A stretch of 64,000 bases of DNA from Zygnema cylindricum. Taxonomy: Eukaryota > Streptophyta > Zygnematophyceae > Zygnematales > Zygnemataceae. The stretch's first letter is position 1. Each line of letters opens with the position of its first letter. This document shows positions 49,220-60,979 of this stretch, piece by piece. The position numbers and the translations under genes are program-made. The notes under the pieces are model-generated. The model did no database searches. It was not told where the DNA came from and worked only from the letters and a program-made list of their open reading frames with translations. The stretch covers positions 54,686 through 118,685 of the forward strand of contig JBBHKE010003490.1 of NCBI GenBank assembly GCA_037447655.1. The letters are read 5' to 3'.

Positions 49220-52200
49220 CTAGTCAATCTTTAATTTCAGACCACACTTCTCCTTGCAAAAAATTAGCTTAGGGGAAGGCACAGGTTTGGTCATCATATC
49301 TGCTACCATCTCACTATCTAGTCGGTACTCTAAACTGATTATTTTGTTTTCTACTTTCTCTCTAACAAAGCTGAGTCTAATGTCCATGTTTTTGGCTTTA
49401 AAATGATGATTAGGATTGGCAGAAAAAGCGATTGCTGCCTGATTATCACAAAATATTTTTTGCACACCACTCTTAAGGTGACCAGGCTCACCAAGAAAAG
49501 ATTTCACCCACATCAATTCTTTTACAGCAGAGCAAGAGGCCATATACTCAGCCTCCATGGTGGACTAAGCAATAACTTTTTGTTGTTTGCTACTCCAACA
49601 GCAAGCCCCATCACCCACATATAATACATATCCTGAAGTGCATCTCCTCATCAGAGCATCACCATAACTGGCATCACTCCAAGTAGTGATGTCAGTATTC
49701 TCCCCACCCAAATGCAACCATAGATTCCTAGTTCCTATCAAATATCTAAGGAATCTCTTAGCTGCCTCCCAATCCCTCTTAGTGGGAGCATTTAGACTTC
49801 TACTCAGCACTCCTACAGCTGCAGCTAAATCCGGCCGGGTACAATTCATAAAATAGATTAGACTTCCCACTACTTGCCTGTAAGGAATAGTCTGCATGAA
49901 CTTCTGTTCTTCAGGAGATAATTCCTCGTCTAAGACTATGACTCCTTCTTCCTCACTCCCCTCACTTCCCTTCTTCAATTCCATTGGAGTTCTACAACTA
50001 TTAGCTTTATCCATTTGAAATTTTTCAACATGTTCCCTATTGCTTCCTTTTAAGTCAATCTTATAATTTTTCTTTTTCGGTCTCTCTCTACTTGAATTCC
50101 CAAAATATATTTTGCTTCCCCCATATCCTTCATTTCAAATCTCCCCTTAAGATCGGTTTTAAGTTTATTAATATTTTCCATTGATTTACTTAAAACAAGC
50201 AAATCATCAACATAAATTGCAATAAATATAAAACCTTCCTCATCTTCGAAAACATAGATTGAGTGATCTGAGGTGATCCGGATATATCAAAGACCGGTAA
50301 GAAACTCATCAAGCTTCTTATTCCATTGTCGAGGCGCCTGTTTGAAACCATGAAAAGATTTAATGAGCCAGCATACCTTACTTTCCTCTCCTACCTCCAC
50401 AAACCCTTCGGGTTTTCGCATGATGATCTCCTCTTCCAATTCTCCATGCAAAAAGGCTGTCATGATGTCCATCTGGTGCACTTCCATGTCTTCCGCTGCT
50501 GCCAGACTGAGAAGTATGCGGACGGTGGGAAATCTGACGACCAGGGGCAAAGGTTTCCTCGTAGTCAATTCCCTCTTTTTGTGTAAATCCTTTTGCCACT
50601 AATCAGGCCTTGTAGCGCTCGATTGTGTTATCTGGGTTCAGTTTTAATTTGAAAACCCACTTACAACCGATTGGTTTTCAGTTAGGTGGACAATCCACCA
50701 GCTCCCAAGTATCGGCTACCATAATTGAGGCCATCTCTTCATTGATGGCTGTCTTCCACCGATTTCTTTCTGGACAAGTCATCGCCTCTTTATAAGTTTG
50801 AGGTTCATCTTGATGAGATAGTTTAGTTACCTTGTTATTAACCAATTTTTCTTGCAGTATTTTACTACTTCTCCTTCCCCCCTCAAAATCTGAGGCCGGA
50901 ATAGATGGTTCTCTTGGATTCTTTCGAACAAACTCGGTTTCTCCCCTATCCCTTGATTCCGAATCAATTTCCACCACGTCTTCCGCTTTGGGTAGAGTTG
51001 TCACTGGAGTTTCCACAGCCGAGTCCTTTTCAGTCTGATTTGTACCTGCAAGAATGTCATCGTCTCTAAAACGTGGATAGTTAGGAAGCTCAAAGTCATC
51101 AGAATTTTCTGACTCAAATCTGATTTTTACTGACTTCGTATATTTGAAGGGATCCACAGACTTTCCTTCATCCATAACTACTAGATGTTTTACTAAGATT
51201 ATATCTTCCCTTTTTAGATCATAAACTCTATATCCTTTAACATCTTCATCATATCCTAATAAGTATCCCGGTTTTCCTTTACGATCTAGCTTCCAATTAG
51301 ACCGATCTGTATCTAGACTAAATACTTGACTGCCGAAAACCTTTAAGTGAGATATGTCTGGTTTCCGGCCTGTCCATCTCTCATAAGGTGTTTGATCTTT
51401 TATAGCTGAACTAAGAACTCTATTTTTGAGGTAATTAGCACAGTTCATTGCTTCTGCCCAAAACCTTTTTCCTATCTTCTTATCCGACAATATACTTCTA
51501 GCACTATCACTTAGTGTTCTATTTAACCTTTCAGCTACCCCATTCTGTTCAGGATTTTCTGGAACTGTCTTTTGGTGTTGAACCCCATCTTCCCTCAACA
51601 AATCCTCAAACTGGTTAGAAGTATACTCTCCACCATTGTCACTCCTTATTCTCTTGATTGGAGTTTCATGAAGTTTTTCACTCCATGCTTTATATTGTCT
51701 AAAACAATCCTAAGCTTCGGACTTGTTTTTCAAAAAATACACCCGGGAATACCGAGACCAATCATCAGTTATAGTCATCATAAATCTCTTCCCCCTGGTG
51801 AGGGCACTCTAGCCGGTCCCCAAATATCTGTGTGTACTAGATCTAAAAGTTTTTCTCCCTTGTAGGTGGCTGTTTTAGGAAAGGGTAATCTGTGTGCTTT
51901 ACCTTGAGCACACCCACTACAATCACTTATATCATCACTCTCACTGAACTAAATCCCTTCTACCACTCCCATCTTTTTCATCTCTCTTAACTTATCTAGA
52001 TTCACATGCCCAAGCCTCTTATGCCACATCATAATATCATGAACACCAACATAATAAAGTTTCTTCGTTTCATTACTTAAGATCAGCCTAAACATCCCAT
52101 GGCTACCTTTCTCAGCAATGAAATAGACATCCTCCTCAAAACTAGCAGTAAAGACTCCTTCCCTAGTGCTAGTGAAAAAACCCTTATCATCTAATACTGA

Positions 52201-53552
52201 TGTAGAGATGAGGTTTTGGTTCAGCTCCGGAATAAACAATACATCGGAGAATGTTACTATGGATGTCTTTCCTTCTACTAACACTTTCAAATCTACCGAT
52301 CCTACAAGAGTAGTGGTGACTATCCTCCCATCCGCGTACTCTATCTCTACGGTGGGAATATTTCTTATCTTAGTGAACAGGTGCCTATCCTTACACATGT
52401 GCATCGAGGCACCTGAATCTACAATCCAACCTGTTTCACCTTTCAATCCACCGTAAGCACATTTCTGCCTTCGTGGTATTTCGACCTCGTTTTTCGCCTC
52501 GAACTCCTCATCCAAAAGGAGCTTATCGTCCTCGTCCTCGGATTCCGGCTCATGTAACTGTGTCACAAGGGCCTTTTTCTTTCCTCTCGGGGTACCACCG
52601 GTCTGCCCCTCCTTTAATCGAAGCTTGGTTAGCTTAGTGTAGTTTGCCATATAGTGCCACGGTTTCTTACAAAAATGACATAAACCATTGGGAGCCCTTG
52701 GTCCAAACTCGTCGGTCTGATTTTTCTGCTCCCTCCCCCCATAGTTTCGGACCGGTTTCTGGGAATCCTTGTTCCTCCAATCGGTCGCATTTGCCAAGGC
52801 TTGGCCACTCTTTCCTCCTCTTCGCATCTCAATCGTATTCTTCCGAACGAGAATCATCCCTACCACTGAGTTCCATATCCACCTTGAGTCCGGCAAGTCC
52901 TGCACACGGTTGACTATGTTCTCGAACTCATCGGTAACTTCATCAGTAAACAGTTAACCTTTTCTTTTTCACTAAAATCTTTTCCCGCACTCTCTAGCTC
53001 CATGAAGAGTGTAGCAAGCTCATTGCAAAAATCCAACATCTTTCCCCCTTTGTATACATACTCCTTAACTTTCTGATCAGCCAATTGTTGTTGCTGAATC
53101 GTACCACTTCGGTACATCTCTATGAGAGCCATCCAAAGATCGGATGCCCTTTCTACCTGCAAATGAGGACATGCAAGTCCTTGAGTGAGATGGCGTAGGA
53201 TGAAGTGCTTTGCCGCCATATTGTTGAAGTCCCAGGTTTCAGTATCATTCTCCTCGTTCCTCGGAATAGGTGACATGAATGCCGAACTAGTTGTTATTGG
53301 TGTGGTCGCCTCCTTCTCCTTTCCTTTGTCCACCACCTCTCTTTCTTTTGTTTCCTCCGTTGAAGGTGAATCCTCTTTTTTGGTGAATCTGCTTCCTCCA
53401 AACCATGGAGGAATTCTAAGACTTGATGGTCGCCCGAACCGTCCACTCATTATCCCCCAAAACCTTTTTTCGCATAGAGCTCCTATCATCATAGTTTCCC
53501 AGTATATGATGCTAGTTCCATTAAAGATTGATACCCTAGAGGGTGGGACCAT
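49220..53552 (-). pseudogene. copia gag-pol of element B (nearly full length)
   Basis: From ATG 53552 (inside the primer site): gag to about 52600 with zinc knuckle CHFCKKPWHYMANY (last Cys replaced by Tyr); a frameshift near 52925; protease VDSGASMHMC about 52420; integrase HKRLGHVNLDKLRE about 52020 and CSGCAQG about 51910; a long frame 51601-50678 with ENPEQNGVAERLNRTLSDSA; RT about 50700-50170; RNase H 50014-49565 and tail 49558-49220 (KNMDIRLSFVREKVEN). Stops include TAG near 51949 (element A reads CAG) and TAA near 51710. Dead but recent. Confidence 0.8.
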
Positions 53553-53556
53553 AATC

Positions 53557-54609
53557 TGAAACTCTGAGACCTCCATAAGTCCTCAGAGTGGACAGCTTCC
53601 AAAAAGCCTCTAGGATAACCCTGACCCCTTTGTGTTTCAGCAAAAATAACTGCCACCCTGGCAGGCAAAAACTCTAACCAACTTCACCCTTGTGAAGACA
53701 AGACTCCCTTGAGTCGATAGCAAAAAGAATCTCTGAATTTGCTCCCCTGAGCAGTAAGTTATGGAGGGTCAAAGTTGACCTTTTGTACAGAAGCTCTCTG
53801 GGAGAGAGGGTCCTATCTCCTAATTTTTCTAAGTCCTATTTCTCTCACTGACTCTATCTACTGATGTACGGAGCCAATCAGAATGCAGCTCCGTACATAA
53901 AAGTACAGCTGCCGGTGTACTTTCTGTACGAATATCGTACGACATGGCCTAAATGTCGACACGTGGTATGTCCGGATTCGTTCCCGTAATCCTTGGAGAT
54001 GCCGCGATTCAATGTTATTCCGCCATGTGTCGTCCGATGTGGCGATGTCCATAAACCGCCGAAATCCTCTTCTGTGATCTCGGCGTTAATTCCCGCCGTC
54101 CGATTAAATTCATATTTAATCGTAGCCATAATAAATGCATGTGCGATATTCTTTTCTAAAAGAAACAAATGCGCGGTATTGGTTTCTTATCCGTACCGCT
54201 ATCCGTACTTTTACAATTATGGATCTATGTCTCCCGTAATCAGTTATAGTTAAATGAATTTTCCTACTTAATTACATTTAAATAAATATCATACCCTGTA
54301 TTGCGTAACATCCGATGAAGACTTAACGGCTAGGGCTACCGTCTACCGTCTGCCTGCCGGCCGGTAGGTACAAGGATCAAATCTTGTAGCCGACACTATC
54401 TTTTTAGCAATAAAGCCTCTAACTAATATATAATCTCGTAAACTTCTGGTTAGCCTAGGTAGCCATGGCTCTAGCTCCCTCTCCAATTTCTCAGTGATTG
54501 CGACAAGTTTGAGAGTTCAAGAGAGAAGTTAGAGGTAGACTGCCTCGGCTTCTTTCTATTTTTCTATTTAGACCTAGAAAATACTTTAAATGGATCATTA
54601 ATTTCTACA
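53557..54609 (-). repeat. 5' LTR of copia B
   Basis: Minus strand TGTAGAAATTAATGATCC ... CAGAGTTTCA, 1053 bp. B-type markers include TAGTGTCGGCTACAAGATTT. Followed on the minus strand by primer site GATTATGGTCCCACC (53556-53542; two mismatches). Confidence 0.8.
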
Positions 54610-57515
54610 GAAATGTGCTAACGGTGGATTGAAAGGTGAAGCTGACTGGATTATAGATTCAGGTGCCTTCATGCACATCTGTAAAGATAGGCACCTGTTC
54701 ACTAAGATAAGAAAGATTCCCACGGTAGAGATAGAGTACAGGGATAGGAGGATAGTCACTACTACTCTTGTAGGATCGGTAGATCTGAAAGTGTTAGTAG
54801 AAGTAAAGACATCTATATTAACATTCTCCGATATATTGTTTATTCCGGAGCTGAACAAAAACCTTATCTCTACATCTGTATTAGATGATAAGGGTTTTTT
54901 CACTAGCACTAGGGAAGGAGGCTTTACTGCTAGTTTTGAGGAGGATGTCTATTTCATTGCTGACAAAGGTAGCCATGGGATGTTTAGGCTGGTTTTAAGT
55001 AATGAAACGAAGAAACTTTATTATGCTGGTGTTCATGATATTATGATGTGGCATTAGAGGCTTGGGCATGTGAATCTAGATAAGTTAAAAAAGATGAAAA
55101 TGATGGGAGTGGTGGAAGGGATTCAGTTCAGTGAGTGTGATAATATAAATGATTGTAGTGGATGTGCTCAAGGTAAAGCACACAGATTACCCTTTCCTAA
55201 AACAACCACTTATAAGGGAGAAAAAATTATAGATCTAGTACACACAGATATTTGGGGACTGGCTAAAGTGCCCTCACCGGGGGGGAAGAGATTTATGATG
55301 ACTATCACTGATGATTGGTCTCGGTATTCCCGGGTGTTTTTTTTGAAAAACAAGTCAAAAGCTCAAGATTGTTTTAGACAATATAAAGCATAGAGCGAAA
55401 AACTCCATGAAACTCGAATCAAGAGAATAAGGAGTGACAATGGTGGAGAGTATTCTTCTCACCAGTTTGAGGATTTTGTGAGGGATGTTAAAGGATATAG
55501 AGTTTATGATCTAAAAAGGGAAGATATAATCTTAGTAAAGCATCTAGTAGTTATGGATGAAGGAAAGTCAGTGGATCCCTTCAAATATACAAAGTCAGTA
55601 AAAATCAGATTTGAGTCAGAAAATTCCGATGACTTTGAGCTTTCTAACTATCCAGGTTTTAGAGAAGATGACATTCTTGCAGGTACAAATCAGACCGAAA
55701 AGGACTCGGCTGTGGAAACTTCAGTGACAACTCTACCCGAAGCGGAAGACGTGGTGGAAATTGATTCGGAATCAACGGATAGGGGAGAAGGCGAGATTGT
55801 TCGACAGGATCCACGACAACCATCTATTCCGGCCTCAGATTTTGAGGGGGGGAGGAGAAGTAGCAAAAGATTGCAAAAAAAACAGGTTAATAACAAGGTA
55901 ACAAAACTATCTCATCAAGATGAACCTCAGACTTATGGAGAGGCGATGACTTGTCCAGAAAGAAACCGGTGGAAGACAGCCATCAATGAGGAGATGGCCT
56001 CAATTATGGCAGCCGATACTTGGGAGCTGGTGGATTGTCCACCTAAGTGAAAACCAATCGGTTGTAAGTGGGTTTTCAAATTAAAACTGAACCCAGATAA
56101 CACAATCGAGCGCCAGAAGGCCCAATTAGTGGCAAAGGGATTTACACAAAAAGAGGGAATTGACTACGAGGAAACATTTACCCCGGTCGTCAGATTTCCC
56201 TCCATCCGCATACTTCTCAGCCTCGCAGCAGCGGAAGACATAGAAGTGCACCAGATGGTTATCAAAACAGCCTTTTTGCATGAAGAATTGGAAGAGGAGA
56301 TCATCATGCGACAACCCGAAGGGTTTGTGGAGGAAGGAGAGGAGAGTAAGGTATGCCGGCTGATTAAATCTCTTTATGGTTTTAAACAGGCTCCTCGACA
56401 GTGGAATAAGAAGCTTGATGAGTTTCTTACCGATCTTTGATATATCCGGATCAGCTCAGATCACTCAATCTATGTTTTCGAAGATGAGGAAGGTTTTATA
56501 TTTATTGCAATTTATGTTGATGATTTGCTTGTCTTAAGTAAATCAATGGAAAAGATTAATAAACTTAAAACCGATCTTAAGGGGAGATTTGAAATGAAGG
56601 ATATGGGGAAGCAAAATATATTTTGGGAATTCAAGTAGAGAGAGACCGAAAAAGAAAAATTATAAGATTGACTCAAAAGGAAGCAATAGGGAACATGCTT
56701 GAAAAATTTCAAATGGATAAAGCTAATAGTTGTACAGCTCCAATGGAGTTGAAGAAGGGAAGTGAGGGGAGTGAGGAAGAAGGAGTCATAGTCTTAGACA
56801 AGGAATTATCTCTTGAAAAACAGAAGTTCATTCAGACTATTCCTCACAAGCAAGTAGTGGGAAGTCTATTCTATTTTATGAATTGTACCCGGCCGGATTT
56901 AGCTGCAGCTGTAGGAGTGCTGAGTAGAAGTCTAAATGCTCCCACTAAGAGGGATTAGGGGGCATCTAAGAGAGTCCTTAGATATTTGATAAGAACTAGG
57001 GATCTATGGTTGCATTTGGGTGGGGAGAATACTGACATCACTACTTGGAGAGATGCCAGTTATGGTGATGCTCCGATGAGGAGATGCACTTCAGGATATG
57101 TATTATATGTGGGTGATGGGGCTTGCTGTTGGAGTAGCAAACAACAAAAAGTTCTTGCTCAGTCCACCATAGAGGCTGAGTATATGGCCTCTTGCTCTGG
57201 TGTAAAAGAATTGATGTGGGTCAAGTCTTTGCTTGGTGAGCTAGGTACCTTAAGAGTGGTGTGCAGAAAATATTTTGTGATAATCAGGCAGCAATCGCTA
57301 CTTCTGCGAATCCTAAACATCATTTTAAAGCCAAACACATGGACATTAGACTCACCTTTGTTAGAGAGAAAGTAGAAAACAAAATAATCAGTTAAGAGTA
57401 CCGACCAGATAGTGAGATGGTAGCAAATATGATGACCAAACCTGTGCCTTCCCCTTAGCTAATTTTTTGCAGGGAGAAGTGTGGTGTGAAATTAAAGATT
57501 GACTAGAAAATAAGA
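54610..57515 (+). pseudogene. pol part of copia A, inverted
   Basis: Starts GAAATGTGCTAACGG, mid gag-pol, with no gag before it. Protease DSGAFMHIC (Ala-Phe variant), integrase with a TAG at about 55054 after MMWH, then a jump at about 55480 from the integrase core (EDFV) straight to EDVKGYRVYDLK-like sequence: roughly 345 bp, including the ENPEQNGVAERLN region, is missing relative to B. RT about 56000-56640 (CRLIKSLYGFKQAPRQWNKK), RNase H 56623-57375, polypurine tract TAAGAGGAG before the LTR at 57520. Confidence 0.78.
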
Positions 57516-57519
57516 GGAG

Positions 57520-58572
57520 TGTAGAAATTAATGATCCGTTTAAAGAATTTTCTAGGTCTAAATAGAAATATAGGAAAAAGCCGAGGCACTCTACCTCTAA
57601 CTTCTCTCTCCAACTCTCAAACTTGTCGCAATCACTGAGAAATTGGAGAGGGAGCTATAGCCATGGCTACCTATTCTAACTAGAAGTTTACGGGATTGTA
57701 TATAAGTTAGGTGTTTTATTGCTAAAAAGATAGTGCCGGCTACAAGATTTGATCTTTGTACCTACCGGCCGGCAGGCAGACGGTAGACGGTAGCCTTAGC
57801 CGTTAAGTCTTTATCGGATGTTACGCAATATAGGGTATGATATTTATTTAATGTTATTAAGTAGGAAAATTCATTTAACTATAACTGATTACGGGAGACA
57901 TAGATCCATAATTGTAAAAGTACGGATAGCGGTACGGATAAGAAACCAATACCGCGCATTTGTTTCTTTATAGAAAAGAATATCGCACATGCATTTATTA
58001 CGGCTACGATTAAATATGAATTTAATCGGACGGCCGGAATTAACGCCGAGATCGCGGAAGAGGATTTCGGCGGTTTATGGACATCGCCACATCGGACGAC
58101 ACGTGGCGGAATAACATTGGATCGCGGCATCTCCAAGGATTACGGGAACGAATCCGGACATACCACGTGTCGACATTTAGGCCATGTCGTACGATGTTCG
58201 TACAAAAAGTACACCGGCAGCTGTACTTTTGTGTACGGAGCTGCATTCTGATTGGCTCCGTACATCAGTAGATAGAGTCTGTGAGAGAGATAGGATTTAG
58301 AAAAATTAGGAGATATGACCCTCTCTCCCAAAGAGCTTCGGTACAAAAGGTCAACTTTGACCCTCCATAACTTACTACTCAGGTAAGCAAATTCAGAGAT
58401 TCTTTTTGCTATCGACTTAAGGGAGTCTTGTCTTCACAGGGGTGAATTTGGTCAGAGTTTTTGTTTGCCAGGGTGGCATTTTTTTTTGCTGAAACACAAA
58501 GGGGTCAGGGTTATCCTAGAGGCTTTTTGGAAGCTGTCCACTCTGAGGACTTATGGAGGTCTCAGAGTTTCA
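57520..58572 (+). repeat. 3' LTR of copia B (recombinant at its start)
   Basis: TGTAGAAATTAATGATCCG ... CAGAGTTTCA, 1053 bp, same length and type as 53557-54609. Its first ~100 bp carry variants of the A 3' LTR (ATATAGGAAAAAGCC, GAGGCACTCTACC). Confidence 0.78.
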
Positions 58573-59665
58573 ATTTCTCCCTTCGTGGACTTTCGACCTC
58601 GTTTTTCGCCTCCAAATCCTCATCCAAAAGGAGCTCATTGTCCTCGTCCTCGAATTCCGCCTCATGTACCTATGTCACAAGGGCCTTTTTCTTTCCTCTC
58701 GGGGTACCACCGATCTGCCCCTCCTTTAATCGAAGCTTGGTTAGCTTTGTGTAGTTTGCCATATAGTGCCCCCGTTTCTTACAAAAATGACATAAACCTT
58801 TGGGAGCCCTTGGTCCGAACTCGTGAGCCTGATTTTTCTGCTCCCTTCCCCCATAGTTTCCGACCGGTTTCCGAGAATGCTTGTTCCTCGAATCGGTCGA
58901 AGTTGCCAAGGCTTGGCCACTCTTTCCTCCTCTTGGGATCTCAATCGTATTCTCTCGAACGAGAATCATCCCTACCACTGAATTCCATATCCACCTTGAG
59001 TTCGGCAAGTCTTCCACACGGTTGACTATGTTCTCGAACTCATCGGGTAACTTCATCAGTAAACAGTTAACCTTTCCTTTTTCACTAAAATCTTTTCCCG
59101 CACTCTCTAGCTCCATGAAGAGTGTAGCAAGCTCATTGCAAAAATCCAACATTTTACCCACTTTGTTTACATGTTCCTTAACCTTCTGATCAGCCAACTG
59201 TTGTTGCTGAATCGTACCACTTCGGTACATCTCTATGAGAGCCATCCACAGATCTGATGCCCTTTCTACCTGCAAATGAGAACATGCAAGTCCTTGAGTA
59301 AGATGGCGTAGGATGAAGTGCTTTGCCGCCATATTGTTGAAGTCCCAGGTTTGAGTATCATTCACCGTGTTCCTCGGAATAGGTGACATGAATGCCGAAC
59401 CAGTTGCTATTGGTGTAGTCATCTCCTTCTCCGCTCCTTTGTCCACCACCTCTCCTTCTTTTGTTTCCTCCGTTGAAGGTGGATCCTCTTTCCTGGTGAA
59501 TCTGCTTCCGTCACACCCTGGAGGAATTTCAAGGCATGATGAACGCCCCAATCATTCACTCACTTTCCCCCAAAACCTTTTTTCGCATAGAGCTCCTATC
59601 ATCATACTTTCCCAGTATATGAAGCCATTTCCATTAAAGATTGGTACCCTAGAGGGTGGGCCCAT
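58573..59665 (-). pseudogene. gag part of copia A
   Basis: From ATG 59665 in the primer site (GPPSRVPIFNGNGFIYWES), with a shift near 59555; then 59551-58670 open, including DLWMALIEMYRSGTIQQQQ and zinc knuckle CHFCKKRGHYMANY (last Cys lost, as in B). It stops at GAAAT where the B LTR begins. Confidence 0.78.
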
Positions 59666-59669
59666 AACC
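59655..59669 (-). other. Primer-binding site of copia A (half tRNA-iMet)
   Basis: Minus strand GGTTATGGGCCCACC directly after the LTR end. It is a full 15-nt complement of nucleotides 25-39 of plant initiator tRNA-Met (GGTGGGCCCATAACC, recalled). The gag ATG at 59665-59663 lies in it. Confidence 0.7.
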
Positions 59670-60739
59670 TGAAAACTCTGAGACCTCCATAAGTGCTCAG
59701 AGTGGACAGCTTCCAAGAAGCCTGTAGGATAACCCTGACCCCTTTGTATTTCATCAAGAACAAATTCCACCGTGTTAGACAAAAACTCTGACCAACTTCT
59801 TCCCTGTGAAGGCAAGACTCCCCTGAGTCGATAGCAAAAATAATCTCTAAATTTGCTCCCCTGCGCAGTAAGTTATGGAGGGTCAAAGTTGACCTTTTGT
59901 ACCGACGCTCTCTAGGAGAGAGGGTCCTATCTCCTAATTTTCTAAGTCCTATCTCTCTCACAGACTCTATCTACTGATGTACGGAGCCAATTTTATTCCA
60001 CTTCCGTACACAAAAGTACAGCTCCCGATGTACTTTTTGTACGGACATTGTACGACATGGCCTAAATGTCGACACGTGGTATATCCGGATTTGTCCCTTA
60101 ATCCTCGGAGATGCCGCGATCCAATGTTATTCCGCCACGTGTCATCCGATGTGGCGATGACCACAAACCGCCGAAATCCTCTTCCGCGATCTCGGCGTTC
60201 ATTCCGGCCGTCTAATTAAATTCACATTTAATCGTAGCCGTAATAAATACTTGGGCGGTATTCGTTTCGCTAAAGAAACAAATGCGCGGTATTCGTTTCT
60301 TTATCTGTACCACAATCCGTATTTTTACATTACTGAATGTATGTATCCCGTAAATAGTTTCAGTTAATTGAATTATCCTACTTGGTAATGTATAACTAAA
60401 TATCAAACCAAAAAGAGCGTAACACTAGGTCATGAGCTAACGGATATGGCTACCGTCTTCCGGCTGCATAACGTCCGGCAGGTACGAGGATCAAATCCTG
60501 GGGGCAGCACATATCCTTTTAGTAAATAAACCTCTAACAGTAAATAAACTAATATACATATTTCCCGTAAACCTCTAGATTGCCTAGGTAGCCATGGCTC
60601 TAGCTTCCTCTCCAATTTCTCAGTGATTGCGACAAGTTTGAAAAGTTGGAGAGAGAAGTTAGAGGTAGACTGCCTCGGCTTTTTCATGTATTTCTATTTA
60701 GACCTAGAAAATTCTTTAAACGGACCATTAATTTCTACA
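59670..60739 (-). repeat. 5' LTR of copia A
   Basis: Minus strand TGTAGAAATTAATGGTCC ... CAGAGTTTTCA, 1070 bp. TG...CA ends, next to target duplication GTTTT at 60740-60744. Confidence 0.8.
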
Positions 60740-60744
60740 GTTTT

Positions 60745-60934
60745 TTTATTTCGCCACTTAAATTTTTTTTTATCCGTACATGTTTGTTGAATTTTGCATC
60801 TGACGGTTGCGATTGAAAGCCAAGGTTCTTACCTTCCGATTGGTGGTTTCCATGTGAATATTGGACAAGTGTGTACAAAGAAAATATGTTTTAAGTGGCT
60901 AAAATGGTATTAACGGTAATAGCGATACACGGTG
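60745..60934. mobile_element. Right piece of the M1 MITE split by copia A
   Basis: Begins in the T-run and CGCCACTTAAATTTTTTT, ends AGCGATACACGGTG followed by CA (TA decayed). With 48105-48135 it makes about 221 bp, the size of other M1 copies. Confidence 0.75.
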
Positions 60935-60979
60935 CATTTTTCACCTTTAATTTGTGCTTATGTACGGTCGCTAAAGTTA

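Larger units (their letters stand above)
48136..60739 (-). mobile_element. Composite of two nested copia elements (A containing B) with internal inversion
   Basis: Outer LTRs 48136-49206 and 59670-60739 belong to element A (minus), flanked by the 5-bp duplication GTTTT. Inner LTRs 53557-54609 (-) and 57520-58572 (+) belong to element B. Order from the right: LTR-A, gag-A (58573-59669, -), LTR-B inverted, pol-A inverted (54610-57519, +), LTR-B, complete gag-pol-B (49207-53556, -), LTR-A. GAAAT at 54610-54614 and its inverse ATTTC at 58573-58577 mark the site in gag-pol of A where B went in. Confidence 0.78.

Noticed and set aside
48136-54609. An independent intact copia element
   Set aside because: Its two LTRs are of different subtypes (A and B) and there is no direct 5-bp duplication at 54610; it is a product of the inversion.
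59674-59686. GGTCTCAGAG as a conventional tRNA-iMet 3'-end primer site (compare GGTATCAGAG)
   Set aside because: Target duplications at 48136 and 58572 place the LTR end beyond it, so it is inside the LTR. It may be coincidence or a relic.
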